DNA of 38,849 nt, taken from contig CANQHJ010000004.1 of the NCBI GenBank assembly GCA_947623665.1, positions 1 to 38,849 of the forward strand. The letters run 5' to 3'. The stretch comes from an uncultured Bacilli bacterium (lineage in GTDB: Bacteria; Bacillota_I; Bacilli_A; RF39; UBA660). Each line of letters starts with the position of its first letter. Positions within the stretch are counted from its first letter, which is position 1. The notes under the pieces were generated by a model, which was given only the letters and a program-made list of their open reading frames with translations, had not been told where the DNA came from and made no database searches. Of this stretch, positions 8,078 through 15,627 are shown in pieces. Both the position numbers and the translations under genes were made by a program.

Positions 8078-8650
8078 TTATATTCTTTTAAGAATATAAT
8101 TTTTTTGTTCATAAATAGTAAAAACAAATGCAAAAATTGATTGGATTCCAACTTCTAGTAATAATACCATCCAAAAATCGTTTGCTAAAACTCCATTTAA
8201 TGTTAAAACTAAGTAAATCATTTCACTTACTATTATTGCAAATAAATAATTTGTAAATAAAGTGATTTTTGGTAATGTAGTATTCATAAATAAGAAATAA
8301 TAAATTACTAAATTAAGAAAACTACTGATTAAATAACTAGTAAATAATCCTAAATAAGTTAATGTATTTATATCTTTATTAAATAAAACTCCTGATATAA
8401 GCATAAATAAAATCATTATTGTAGCTGATATAAATATTGCTTCTAATGATTTGTTGTATCCATATTTTCTAGTTATTATATTTGAAATGTAAAATATCAT
8501 AGGATAAGCAAAAACACTTACACTTATCGAATATAAATCAAGGTCGAATTTTATTCCTCTTAGTACACTTGAGAAAATAGCAAGTGAAGTTAAAAAGAAA
8601 AGATATATCCAAAATGGTTCTTCTAGTTGCTTTTGCTTCTTCTTTGTCAT
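8078..8650 (-). CDS. Putative VUT/YhhQ-like integral membrane protein
   Basis: A 190-aa membrane protein with about five or six hydrophobic segments. The stretch VFAYPMIFYISNIITRKYGYN resembles the conserved YPxxYxxxDxxxExYGyk segment of the VUT family (YhhQ, queuosine-precursor transporters), but the usual acidic residues are replaced (Asn and Arg-Lys instead of Asp and Glu), so substrate and activity are doubtful. A GAGGTG SD and a promoter lie upstream. The gene is divergent from the metallophosphoesterase gene. The alternative is an unrelated polytopic membrane protein. Confidence 0.6.
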   Translation of the reverse strand: MTKKKQKQLEEPFWIYLFFLTSLAIFSSVLRGIKFDLDLYSISVSVFAYPMIFYISNIITRKYGYNKSLEAIFISATIMILFMLISGVLFNKDINTLTYLGLFTSYLISSFLNLVIYYFLFMNTTLPKITLFTNYLFAIIVSEMIYLVLTLNGVLANDFWMVLLLEVGIQSIFAFVFTIYEQKNYILKRI

Positions 8651-8677
8651 ACATTACACCTCAGTTCTTTACATATT

Positions 8678-8706
8678 AGTATATCAAAAAAATGAAATTA
8701 AGTAAA
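8678..8706 (-). promoter_or_regulatory. Promoter of the VUT-like gene
   Basis: TTTACT (8706-8701), a 17-bp spacer, and TATACT (8683-8678) preceded by TG-A. Predicted start about 20 nt before the ATG. Confidence 0.6.
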
Positions 8707-8723
8707 CTAAAATTTTAAAAATA

Positions 8724-8732
8724 TGATAGAAT
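8724..8732 (+). promoter_or_regulatory. Extended -10 promoter of the metallophosphoesterase gene
   Basis: TGATAGAAT (8724-8732) is an extended -10 box whose start point, about 8739, touches the SD GAGGG (8740-8744). The leader would be about 12 nt. Confidence 0.45.
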
Positions 8733-8750
8733 TATTATAGAGGGATGTTT

Positions 8751-9653
8751 ATGAGTTCTAGAGAAGAAAAAAATAAAGATAAACAAGAACATTTAGAGTC
8801 TATTGAAAGAAATGAAACTATAAAAAAAGGCTTTATTCTCTTTTTAAAAATTACAATTATTGTTCTTTTGATTATTTTATTAAATGTCTTATATACTAAA
8901 TATATTTCTACTTTAGGAATAATTGTAAAAGAGGAAGCAATCTATTCTAGTGATATTTCTGAAGATTTTAGTGGACTTAAAGTAGTGCAATTTTCTGATT
9001 TACATTATGGTAGTACTATTTTCTTGGATGAAGTTAAAAATTTAGTTAAAATTATTAATTTAAGAAAACCTGATATTATTGTTTTTACTGGTGATTTAAT
9101 TGATGAGAATTATAAACTTTCTTTAAAAAAACAAGAACAGCTTACTTCTGTTCTTGGAAAGTTGAATGCTAGTATGGGAAAATATGCTGTATCTGGAGAG
9201 GAAGATGATGATGATTTCTTGTCTATTCTAAATCAATGTAATTTTAATGTTTTAGATAATTCTTCTGATGTTATTTATTCTAGTGATAATTCTACTATGA
9301 CAATAGTTGGACTTTCTTCTAAAGAAATAAATCAAAATGTAGAGGCTGCTTTTACTAATACTAATCCAAAAGATTTTACTATTACTTTAGTACACGAACC
9401 AGATAGTGCTGATGATATATTAGAATCTCATAGATCAGATTTGATTCTTGCAGGGCATTCTCATAATGGTCAAGTAAGAATTCCTAAGATAGAACCTTTT
9501 ATTAGAAAAGAGGGTGCTAAAAAATATCCTGATGAATTTTATAAACTTGATAATTCAAAACTTTATGTTTCTAGTGGAATTGGCTGTAGTGATTTTAATT
9601 TTAGATTAGGTGCTAGACCTAGTATTAACTTTTTTAGATTAAGAAGAAAATAA
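8751..9653 (+). CDS. Membrane-anchored metallophosphoesterase (YkuE/YaeI-like) with degenerate GNH motif
   Basis: A 300-aa calcineurin-like phosphoesterase behind one N-terminal membrane segment (about 27-48). The motifs appear in order: FSDLHYG (D83, H85), FTGDLID (D115, D118), LVHEPD (H215) and AGHSHNGQ (H236, H238). The third motif, normally GNH[DE], reads GEED (149-152), so the Asn that binds metal and phosphate and the His proton donor are both missing. Relatives with intact sites hydrolyse phosphodiesters or UDP-linked lipids. ATG 8751 is chosen over 8745 because GAGGG is six bases upstream. The 3' end overlaps the convergent carboxypeptidase gene by 15 nt. Confidence 0.85.
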   Translation: MSSREEKNKDKQEHLESIERNETIKKGFILFLKITIIVLLIILLNVLYTKYISTLGIIVKEEAIYSSDISEDFSGLKVVQFSDLHYGSTIFLDEVKNLVKIINLRKPDIIVFTGDLIDENYKLSLKKQEQLTSVLGKLNASMGKYAVSGEEDDDDFLSILNQCNFNVLDNSSDVIYSSDNSTMTIVGLSSKEINQNVEAAFTNTNPKDFTITLVHEPDSADDILESHRSDLILAGHSHNGQVRIPKIEPFIRKEGAKKYPDEFYKLDNSKLYVSSGIGCSDFNFRLGARPSINFFRLRRK

Positions 9654-10694
9654 TCTTTCAAAAAAGGATTTTTTCTTTTTTATTTTTACATAAACATCTA
9701 TTCTTTTTAAAAGTTTATCTTGTAAATATATTTCATATACCCCTACTTTATCATCGTCTTTATAGTTTTTTAACTTTTCTACTTTTAGAATAGTTTTTAA
9801 TTTATTTGTCTCTTCTTTTGTTAGAGGATATGAAAAATTCGTTTTGACATATAAACTATCTTTATAAAAAGTATCATTTAGTTTTAAAGTATCTTTATCT
9901 ATTATCTTGTAATTTTGAAATTTGTTAAAAATATTATTATCTAAGTTTTCATGATTTTCATACATATTAGAATCATTTAAAGATACAGTAGTAATATTAA
10001 AATTATCTTTTTGGGCTGTGGTTACTAATGTCTTTCCTGCTTTTGGTGTATATCCTGTTTTACCTCCTGTTGCATATTTATAACTTTTTAGGAAATCATT
10101 TCTGTTATACCAAATATAACTTTTGTTTTTGGTATTTGTCTCGTATTTTTTAGTTTTACTTATTTTTCTATAAAGTTTAAATTTTTTATAAGCATATCTT
10201 GAAAGTAAAGCCATATCATAGGCAGTTGAATAGTTTTGTGTTTCTTCATCTAGTCCATGAGAATTTTTAAAAATAGTATCTTCCATTCCTATGTCTTTTG
10301 CTTTTTTATTCATAAGTTTTACAAACTCTTCTTCATCTTCTGATACATAATTAGCAATTACTACAGCAGCATCATTTCCACTTCTAAGAATAAGTCCATA
10401 AAGTAAGTCTTTTAAAGACATTTTTTCATTATATTCAATATAAATATTAGATCCATACATTTTTAATATTTCTTCTTTAGCAGTTACTATATCTTTAGGA
10501 TCTTTGTTCTCTAGGGCAATTACTGCAGTCATTATTTTAGTAATGGAGGCAATTAATCTTTTTTCATGACAATTATCACATACTAAGGTTCTTCCACTAT
10601 CTATATCTACTACTGCCTGGCTACTAGCGGCTTTTACATTTATGGGAATTAATATTATATTTATAAGCATTAAAAAAAGAATTATTTTTTTCAC
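9639..10694 (-). CDS. D-alanyl-D-alanine carboxypeptidase (penicillin-binding protein, DacA/DacF type)
   Basis: A serine peptidase that trims the terminal D-Ala of peptidoglycan stem peptides outside the membrane. A signal peptide (residues 1-22, ending INVKA) precedes the catalytic domain with S50-xx-K53 (SITK), S105-G-N and K212-T-G, all at usual spacing. A beta-rich PBP5-type C-terminal part follows (about 260-345), ending in a basic stretch KIKKKKSFFERLF that could be the membrane-binding helix. Start is GTG with AGGTGG about 4 nt upstream. TATAAT at 10720-10715 is the likely -10 box. Confidence 0.92.
   Translation of the reverse strand: MKKIILFLMLINIILIPINVKAASSQAVVDIDSGRTLVCDNCHEKRLIASITKIMTAVIALENKDPKDIVTAKEEILKMYGSNIYIEYNEKMSLKDLLYGLILRSGNDAAVVIANYVSEDEEEFVKLMNKKAKDIGMEDTIFKNSHGLDEETQNYSTAYDMALLSRYAYKKFKLYRKISKTKKYETNTKNKSYIWYNRNDFLKSYKYATGGKTGYTPKAGKTLVTTAQKDNFNITTVSLNDSNMYENHENLDNNIFNKFQNYKIIDKDTLKLNDTFYKDSLYVKTNFSYPLTKEETNKLKTILKVEKLKNYKDDDKVGVYEIYLQDKLLKRIDVYVKIKKKKSFFERLFSS
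9652..9681 (+). terminator. Terminator after the metallophosphoesterase gene
   Basis: AATCTTT (9652-9658) pairs with AAGGATT (9664-9670), followed by TTTTCTTTTTT. It lies inside the last codons of the convergent carboxypeptidase gene. Confidence 0.6.
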
Positions 10695-10714
10695 TTTACC
10701 ACCTATTTAAGTAT

Positions 10715-10720
10715 ATTATA
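10715..10720 (-). promoter_or_regulatory. Possible -10 box of the carboxypeptidase gene
   Basis: TATAAT about 20 nt before the GTG start. No convincing -35 box was seen. Confidence 0.4.
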
Positions 10721-10773
10721 GTAATTTAAAATAATTCTTTTATTTATTGTTTATATAAATCTTGTAAAGATAC

Positions 10774-10795
10774 AGTAAATTATTTTTGATTTACT
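10774..10795 (-). terminator. Hairpin after the 10821-11774 gene
   Basis: AGTAAAT (10774-10780) pairs perfectly with ATTTACT (10789-10795). In the minus direction only GTATCTTT follows, so termination would be weak. A good T-run lies on the plus-strand side (10799-10807), but no plus-strand gene ends here. Confidence 0.4.
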
Positions 10796-10820
10796 TAACT
10801 TTTTTTCATAAAATATTTCT

Positions 10821-11774
10821 CTACTTATTATATTTTTTTCTTAATTCAAATAAAATTATAGAACTACCTAATAATAAAACAGATATTCCAAATAAGATTT
10901 TACTTCTATTATTTGCATCTGTGTTTGGTACTTTAATAGTTTGTATTTGTTTTGTATCTTGGTAATTCTTTTCATTATCAGTCCATTCATTAAGATTAAT
11001 CCAATCATCATCTATATTTTCATCTTGTATTCTTTTATAAACTTCTTCTATATTATCAAAATCATGAATAATAAATCCATATGTTGTATTTTTTGTGTTA
11101 TCATCTGTAATATCTATAGTTTCTGTTTTTGATAAAATAAGATAATCTTCTACTGCTATTTCTTTTAATGATGTTCCTTCATTTTCTGTTTCATAAATTA
11201 CTTTACCATCTAATTTTCCATAAATGGACATATCTATTATTTGAGATGTAGATTGATTTAATGAAACTTTTGCATCTTCTACATTATATTCTAAACCATC
11301 ACTATCTACTGCTGAACCAAATTCAGCAAACAAATTAAGAATATTAAAACGAATCATATGGGGATATTCTTGTGGTATTTTAGTCATTTTATAATTAACT
11401 TCTAGCATTGCAAAATATACTTCTTTTTCTTCTTGTGGTTCTGGTATTTCTTTTTTTATTAAGTTTTCTATAGTATCATCTTCTAATTGAAAATTAAGTT
11501 TGACTCCAGTCATAGGATGCATATTTGCAACATTTATTTTTTCTCCTTTAGGATTTATAGTTACTTTTTCTTTTGGAATATTTATAGTTTTATATACTTG
11601 ATTAGAAAAAATTCCTTCACCTTTATATACTTTAATATCAAAACTTTCTATTGTATATTTGAAATCATCTATTTCATAGTCTGCTGGCAGACTAGTTGCA
11701 GCTTTTGCATTAATAAAAGAAATGCTATAGACTCCTATAAATATTAACAATATTAGCTTTATTTTACTTTTCAT
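10821..11774 (-). CDS. Secreted protein with C-terminal sorting-type anchor
   Basis: Unrecognised family, 317 aa. A signal peptide (1-25, ending INAKA) is followed by an extracellular region with many beta strands and acidic patches. The C terminus reads VPNTDAN, then a hydrophobic segment (ILFGISVLLLGSSIILFEL) and RKKYNK. That is the architecture of a cell-wall sorting signal, but with VPNTD in place of LPxTG. If no matching sortase exists, the segment would simply be a membrane anchor. A GAGGAG SD and TATAAT (11810-11805) precede the ATG. The 129-bp gap upstream (11775-11903) holds only this promoter region. Confidence 0.72.
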   Translation of the reverse strand: MKSKIKLILLIFIGVYSISFINAKAATSLPADYEIDDFKYTIESFDIKVYKGEGIFSNQVYKTINIPKEKVTINPKGEKINVANMHPMTGVKLNFQLEDDTIENLIKKEIPEPQEEKEVYFAMLEVNYKMTKIPQEYPHMIRFNILNLFAEFGSAVDSDGLEYNVEDAKVSLNQSTSQIIDMSIYGKLDGKVIYETENEGTSLKEIAVEDYLILSKTETIDITDDNTKNTTYGFIIHDFDNIEEVYKRIQDENIDDDWINLNEWTDNEKNYQDTKQIQTIKVPNTDANNRSKILFGISVLLLGSSIILFELRKKYNK

Positions 11775-11804
11775 TATACATTTCTCCTCTTCTATTATGT
11801 TTTA

Positions 11805-11810
11805 ATTATA
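11805..11810 (-). promoter_or_regulatory. Likely -10 box of the 10821-11774 gene
   Basis: TATAAT (11810-11805), about 31 nt before the ATG, with an SD GAGGAG between. The -35 region (TTTCTC around 11832-11827) is weak. Confidence 0.45.
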
Positions 11811-11903
11811 CTATAAATAATTTAAAGAGAAATGTTAGCTTTTGAAACTTTACACTTTTTTTAATATTATTTTACACTTACTATACATCTTTTGATATAA
11901 AAT

Positions 11904-12536
11904 TTAAAATTCTTTTTTTAAATATATTTTCTCTGATATTTTATAAGATATATATAATATTAAAATAAGTAGTATTGGAAGTATTACTATCCAATAGTTA
12001 TTTAAGAATACATATATTTTATTAAATGAAGAAAAATTTAAATGTTTAGTTGCAAATTCTCCAATAAAAGCAATACTAAATACTACTATAAATATTCCTA
12101 TTCTAGCTTTTTCTATTCCAAATTTATAAATTACAGGATACATAAAAGATTCTATAATTGATGTTGAAAAAAAGCATAAAAACATTGTAGTTAAAATGGT
12201 TTTATAGTCTATTGTATTTGTTTGAAAATAGTCTATTGCAAATGATAAAATAGTTATGATTATAGTTGAGATAGCAATAATAAATAGTGTTGCTAAGTAT
12301 TTTGCCTTTACACTATTTTTTCTTCCCATTGGTAAAGTAGTAACATAAGCATCCCATTTATTATAAGAATCATAATTAAATGTAGTCATCATTAAAACTA
12401 CACTTATAAATGGTAATAGAAATGATAAGTCTATTTTATTTTGATAAGCAAGTATAGAATATATTAATAGTATAATTATTAGGAATTTTATACTATCTTT
12501 AATCATAAATAAATCTTTTTTTATTAATCCTAACAT
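11904..12536 (-). CDS. ABC-2 type permease
   Basis: A 210-aa membrane protein with six predicted hydrophobic segments, opening MLGLIKKDLFMIKDSIKFL and carrying the loop YNKWDAYVTTLPMGRKNSVKAKY, typical of the ABC2_membrane_5 family. It would form the membrane channel for the ATPase encoded just upstream. The ATG overlaps the ATPase stop codon (TAATG). The pair plus the GntR regulator has the layout of Ytr-like exporters, which respond to cell-wall-active compounds in Bacillus. The substrate here is not known. Confidence 0.82.
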   Translation of the reverse strand: MLGLIKKDLFMIKDSIKFLIIILLIYSILAYQNKIDLSFLLPFISVVLMMTTFNYDSYNKWDAYVTTLPMGRKNSVKAKYLATLFIIAISTIIITILSFAIDYFQTNTIDYKTILTTMFLCFFSTSIIESFMYPVIYKFGIEKARIGIFIVVFSIAFIGEFATKHLNFSSFNKIYVFLNNYWIVILPILLILILYISYKISEKIYLKKEF

Positions 12537-13393
12537 TATTTTTCCCCCTTAATCATTAAAATCATAATATCTTCAAGTGTTGTTCTATCTATGTTATTAA
12601 TGTTGTATTTTTTTCTAAATTCTTTTTTGTTTTCTATTAATACTTGGTATTCATATTTAGTTTTTTGATATTTTAGATAATCTTTTTTATCTATTTTTTT
12701 AAATTCATTTTTAGTACATTTTACAATTCCATATTGTTCTAATAACTCATCACAAGTTTTTGATAGTAGTATTTTACCATCATTTATAAAAGTGATATAA
12801 TCTGCAAAATGTTCTAAATCTGTTGTGATATGGCTAGATATTAATATAGAGCATTCTTCATTTTGAATAAATTCTTGAAATATATCTAATACTTCTCTTC
12901 TAGCAATTGGATCTAGACTTGATGTTGCTTCATCTAATATTAAAAGTTTAGGATGATGTGATAAAGCAGTTATAATTTCTAGTTTTTTTCTCATTCCTTT
13001 GGAGAGTTTTTTGATTTGTTTATTGGATGGTAAGGAAAATTTTTTTAAATAATCATTAAACATATTAAAATCCCAATTCTTATAAATGCTTTTCATAGAA
13101 TTATTTATATCATTTGGAGTAAGTATTTCTGGAAAGAACATATCATCTAATACTACTCCTATGTCTTTTTTTATTTTATCTTCATTTTTATTATTATCTA
13201 AATTAAATATTTTAATTTCTCCTTCATATTTATTTATGATATTCAATATAGCTTTTATAGTTGTTGTTTTACCTGCTCCATTTTCTCCAATAAGACCCAT
13301 TATCATTCCTTTTGGTAAAGAAAATGAAATATTTTTAAGTTCAAAACTATCATATTTTTTATACAAATTATTAACTTCTAAAATATTATCCAT
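12536..13393 (-). CDS. ABC transporter ATP-binding protein (YtrB-like)
   Basis: A 285-aa ATPase with Walker A GENGAGKT (36-43), signature LSKGM in place of LSGGQ (usual in this exporter subfamily), Walker B LLILDEATSSLD and a switch His in SSHITTDLEHF. A roughly 70-residue C-terminal extension follows the nucleotide-binding domain. It energises the ABC-2 permease encoded next. It starts one base after the regulator gene ends. Confidence 0.9.
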   Translation of the reverse strand: MDNILEVNNLYKKYDSFELKNISFSLPKGMIMGLIGENGAGKTTTIKAILNIINKYEGEIKIFNLDNNKNEDKIKKDIGVVLDDMFFPEILTPNDINNSMKSIYKNWDFNMFNDYLKKFSLPSNKQIKKLSKGMRKKLEIITALSHHPKLLILDEATSSLDPIARREVLDIFQEFIQNEECSILISSHITTDLEHFADYITFINDGKILLSKTCDELLEQYGIVKCTKNEFKKIDKKDYLKYQKTKYEYQVLIENKKEFRKKYNINNIDRTTLEDIMILMIKGEK

Positions 13394-13394
13394 T

Positions 13395-13769
13395 TTATTT
13401 ATCCTCCCATAAAATATCTATCATATCTAGTAAATTTTGTTTTTCAATATCATTTATTTTAGCAACATTTATAGCATTATCAATTAAGTTTTGAATTTTA
13501 TTTAATTGCTCTTCTTTTACAAGTTCTTTGTTTATTTCTGATACATAAAAGCCTTTAGATGGTATTGTTTTTACATATCCTTCTTTTTGAAGTTCTTCAT
13601 AGGCATTCTTTGTCGTTATGACACTGCATCTTAAATTTTTCGCTAAACTTCTAATGGATGGTAATAGTTCTCCTGCTTTTAATTCATTAGATATAATTTT
13701 TGTTTTGATTTGATTTTTTATTTGTTCATAAATTGGTATTTCACTAGAATTATTAATTATTATTTCCAT
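13395..13769 (-). CDS. GntR-family regulator, YtrA subfamily
   Basis: A 124-aa repressor: an N-terminal winged helix (PIYEQIKNQIKTKIISNEL, then LPSIRSLAKNLRCSVITTKNAYEEL, EGYVKTIPSKGFYVSE) and a short helical C-terminal tail of about 45 residues, the hallmark of YtrA proteins, which dimerise through it and often have no ligand domain. It is first in an operon with the ABC ATPase and permease. Inverted TGTATATA repeats cover its promoter, so autorepression is likely. Confidence 0.88.
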   Translation of the reverse strand: MEIIINNSSEIPIYEQIKNQIKTKIISNELKAGELLPSIRSLAKNLRCSVITTKNAYEELQKEGYVKTIPSKGFYVSEINKELVKEEQLNKIQNLIDNAINVAKINDIEKQNLLDMIDILWEDK

Positions 13770-13781
13770 AGTACACCTCTT

Positions 13782-13821
13782 TGTATATATAAATTATATA
13801 CAGTTTATATACAGAAGTCAA
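13782..13821 (-). promoter_or_regulatory. Promoter and palindromic operator of the YtrA-like operon
   Basis: TTGACT (13821-13816), a 17-bp spacer and TATAAT (13798-13793). TGTATATA (13782-13789) and TATATACA (13795-13802) form an 8-5-8 inverted repeat over the -10 box. A second TGTATATAA copy on the minus strand lies in the spacer (from about 13812). A GntR dimer bound here would block polymerase. Predicted start about 17 nt before the ATG. Confidence 0.75.
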
Positions 13822-13825
13822 GACA

Positions 13826-13882
13826 TAAAAAAAGATTATCATAAAACTCTCTAACTTTTTGAGTTATTCTATGATAATCTTA
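13826..13882 (-). terminator. Strong terminator after the beta-helix gene
   Basis: On the minus strand AAGATTATCATA (13881-13870) pairs with TATGATAATCTT (13843-13832), extended by an inner AACTC/GAGTT helix, followed by TTTTTTT. It separates the 13896 gene from the Ytr-like operon. Confidence 0.85.
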
Positions 13883-13895
13883 GATCTACTTTATT

Positions 13896-14960
13896 TTATA
13901 GAATAGATTTTTTATTAACTGAATAAGTAATTCCACATATGCTTGTTATTAATAGACTAAGTAGTAAATATAAATTAATATCTGATGTATCTGGATTTTC
14001 TACTACTTCTAGTTCTTCTACAACTTCTGGTTGAATAGGATTTGTTTGATTATTTTCTTTTCTTATGAATGATACCTTTCCATCTTTTTCTACTCTTTCT
14101 AAAGTATCATTGTCCTCTCCTAATTCAACTGTAACTCCTTCTGGTATATCTAAATTACTAGCTACAAAATCATCAGATACAACAATTGTAGATCCAGATG
14201 TAGCATTTTTTATAGCATTTAAAGTATTCTCTTTTGAGTCAGATACAAAAGTAGCACCTTTTTCAACTCGGATATTTCCACTTTCTACTGTAATATTTTC
14301 AAAAGTTATTTTTTGAGTAGTTTCCCCTCCATCATAGGATCTTGAATCTACTGCATATGGAGCATTTAATCTAGAGTTTTTTACAGTTATTTCTGAACTA
14401 TATTTTACACCTTCTTCAGTATAACTTAAATCAGAAATAGCAATTGTTCCTTCTCCATCTCCTATGACATCACAATTATCTATTACTGCAGTTCCCCAGT
14501 TTTGAATAGCAACTGATGGCTGGTCAACTCTTTTTGCAGCGATTTTAGAATTTGTAACTGTTAAATTACCAAGTTCTTCATTTTTTACTGTTAACCAATT
14601 ACTTTCTATGGAAACTCCATCTATTACCATAGTTTTAATATTTCTAATACAAGACCCTCTTGTTTGAGTACAAACTATTTTTCCTTGGCCTTTACTATCA
14701 ATTATTTTAACTGTTCCTAGGTTACTAATTGCATATGAACTTATTGGTGAAGAATAATTAATAGTATGTCCATCTAAGTCAATTGTTATATTTTCATCTG
14801 ATGATATTTCAAATGTTTTTTCTAAATCTACATTATCTGTTAGTTTAATTTTTCCATTTTCATCTTTATCAGGAAGAGTATTCCCTTTTGCTTTTACATC
14901 AACAACAGTAAAGCAACTAAGCATTACTATCCCTAACATTAATAATTTTACATTCTTCAT
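13896..14960 (-). CDS. Secreted right-handed beta-helix surface protein with NPDTSD anchor
   Basis: A 354-aa protein with a signal peptide (1-24, ending VDVKA). The following region (about 30-240) has repeated short strands of the parallel beta-helix type: LDGHTINYSSP, LGTVKIIDSKGQGKIV, LGNLTVTNSKIAAKRV, WGTAVIDNCDVIG and EITVKNSRLNAPY. The C terminus reads ENPDTSDINL, a hydrophobic segment and NKKSIL, a sorting-signal layout with NPDTS for LPxTG. It probably sits on the cell surface; no ligand can be named. It has the only fully consensus TTGACA-17-TATAAT promoter among the single-gene units here. The start is unusual: see the A-tract finding. Confidence 0.78.
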   Translation of the reverse strand: MKNVKLLMLGIVMLSCFTVVDVKAKGNTLPDKDENGKIKLTDNVDLEKTFEISSDENITIDLDGHTINYSSPISSYAISNLGTVKIIDSKGQGKIVCTQTRGSCIRNIKTMVIDGVSIESNWLTVKNEELGNLTVTNSKIAAKRVDQPSVAIQNWGTAVIDNCDVIGDGEGTIAISDLSYTEEGVKYSSEITVKNSRLNAPYAVDSRSYDGGETTQKITFENITVESGNIRVEKGATFVSDSKENTLNAIKNATSGSTIVVSDDFVASNLDIPEGVTVELGEDNDTLERVEKDGKVSFIRKENNQTNPIQPEVVEELEVVENPDTSDINLYLLLSLLITSICGITYSVNKKSIL

Positions 14961-14994
14961 TTTTTTTCATATTCTCCTTTCATTTATAATGTTT

Positions 14995-15023
14995 ATTATA
15001 TAGTATGTACATATTAGTGTCAA
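14995..15023 (-). promoter_or_regulatory. Perfect consensus promoter of the beta-helix gene
   Basis: TTGACA (15023-15018), exactly 17 bp, TATAAT (15000-14995). Predicted start near 14988. The SD AAAGGAG is at 14981-14975. Confidence 0.9.
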
Positions 15024-15059
15024 TTTATTTTTAAACTGTTTTTTACAATTATTTTTTTA

Positions 15060-15545
15060 TTATTTTGTTTGATTAAATTTTACTCTTATATCTGTATTAT
15101 CTAAATCTTCTAAATTATCGATATGTCCTACTTTTGTATAAGTATAGGATGTATCAAAACTTTTATAAAAAATAACTAAGCAATTATTTTCATATAGCAT
15201 TACATCACCTTTTCTAATATGTTTAGGGATTGATGAATTGGTAGGATATTCTTTATCTAAGTAAATGTATTTTTCATTACCATTTAATTCTTTCATATTA
15301 AAGTCAAGTGGTAATGTTTTGAATAGCTCTTGTGTTGTTTCATTATTCTCTAATGTCAAAGTATATTTTTTTTCATTAATGATTACATCTATTTTTCTTT
15401 TAAATTTATTATTTTCATCTGTTTCATTATAAGTTGTGTTTTTTAGATTATTTTTATTGTTGTTAGATTTTGATATTATTAAATAAATACCTATAATTGA
15501 AATTATTATGGTGATGGTTATCATAATAAATATAGTTTTTTTCAT
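15060..15545 (-). CDS. Membrane-anchored cyclophilin-like-fold protein
   Basis: A 161-aa protein with an N-terminal signal or anchor (MKKTIFIMITITIIISIIGI), an Asn-rich linker, and a C-terminal domain matching the cyclophilin-like family often annotated in gut Firmicutes: TLENNETTQELFKTLPLDF, MKELNGNEKYIYL, KGDVMLYENNCLVIFYKSF and YTYTKVGHIDN. The fold is that of cyclophilin, but isomerase activity is not established for this family. I start at 15545, since GGAGA lies 5 nt upstream; an in-frame ATG at 15557 would contain this SD and has none of its own. Confidence 0.82.
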   Translation of the reverse strand: MKKTIFIMITITIIISIIGIYLIISKSNNNKNNLKNTTYNETDENNKFKRKIDVIINEKKYTLTLENNETTQELFKTLPLDFNMKELNGNEKYIYLDKEYPTNSSIPKHIRKGDVMLYENNCLVIFYKSFDTSYTYTKVGHIDNLEDLDNTDIRVKFNQTK

Positions 15546-15569
15546 ATTTTTCTCCATATTGATATAAGT

Positions 15570-15612
15570 TTAAAAGTAGGTATTTTAAACTATTATATTT
15601 ACCTACTTTTAT
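15570..15612 (-). terminator. Long hairpin between the broken small gene and the cyclophilin-like gene
   Basis: TAAAAGTAGGTA (15571-15582) pairs perfectly over 12 bp with TACCTACTTTTA (15600-15611). On the minus strand only the stem itself ends in CUUUU, so it could be a weak terminator for the upstream unit. The loop contains TATAAT (15597-15592), a possible -10 box for the cyclophilin-like gene, so an operator role is an alternative. Confidence 0.45.
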
Positions 15613-15627
15613 TATTTATAATTTATA

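Noticed and set aside
10774-10807. Strong plus-strand terminator with a T7 tail
   Set aside because: No plus-strand gene ends upstream; treated as a weak minus-strand terminator.
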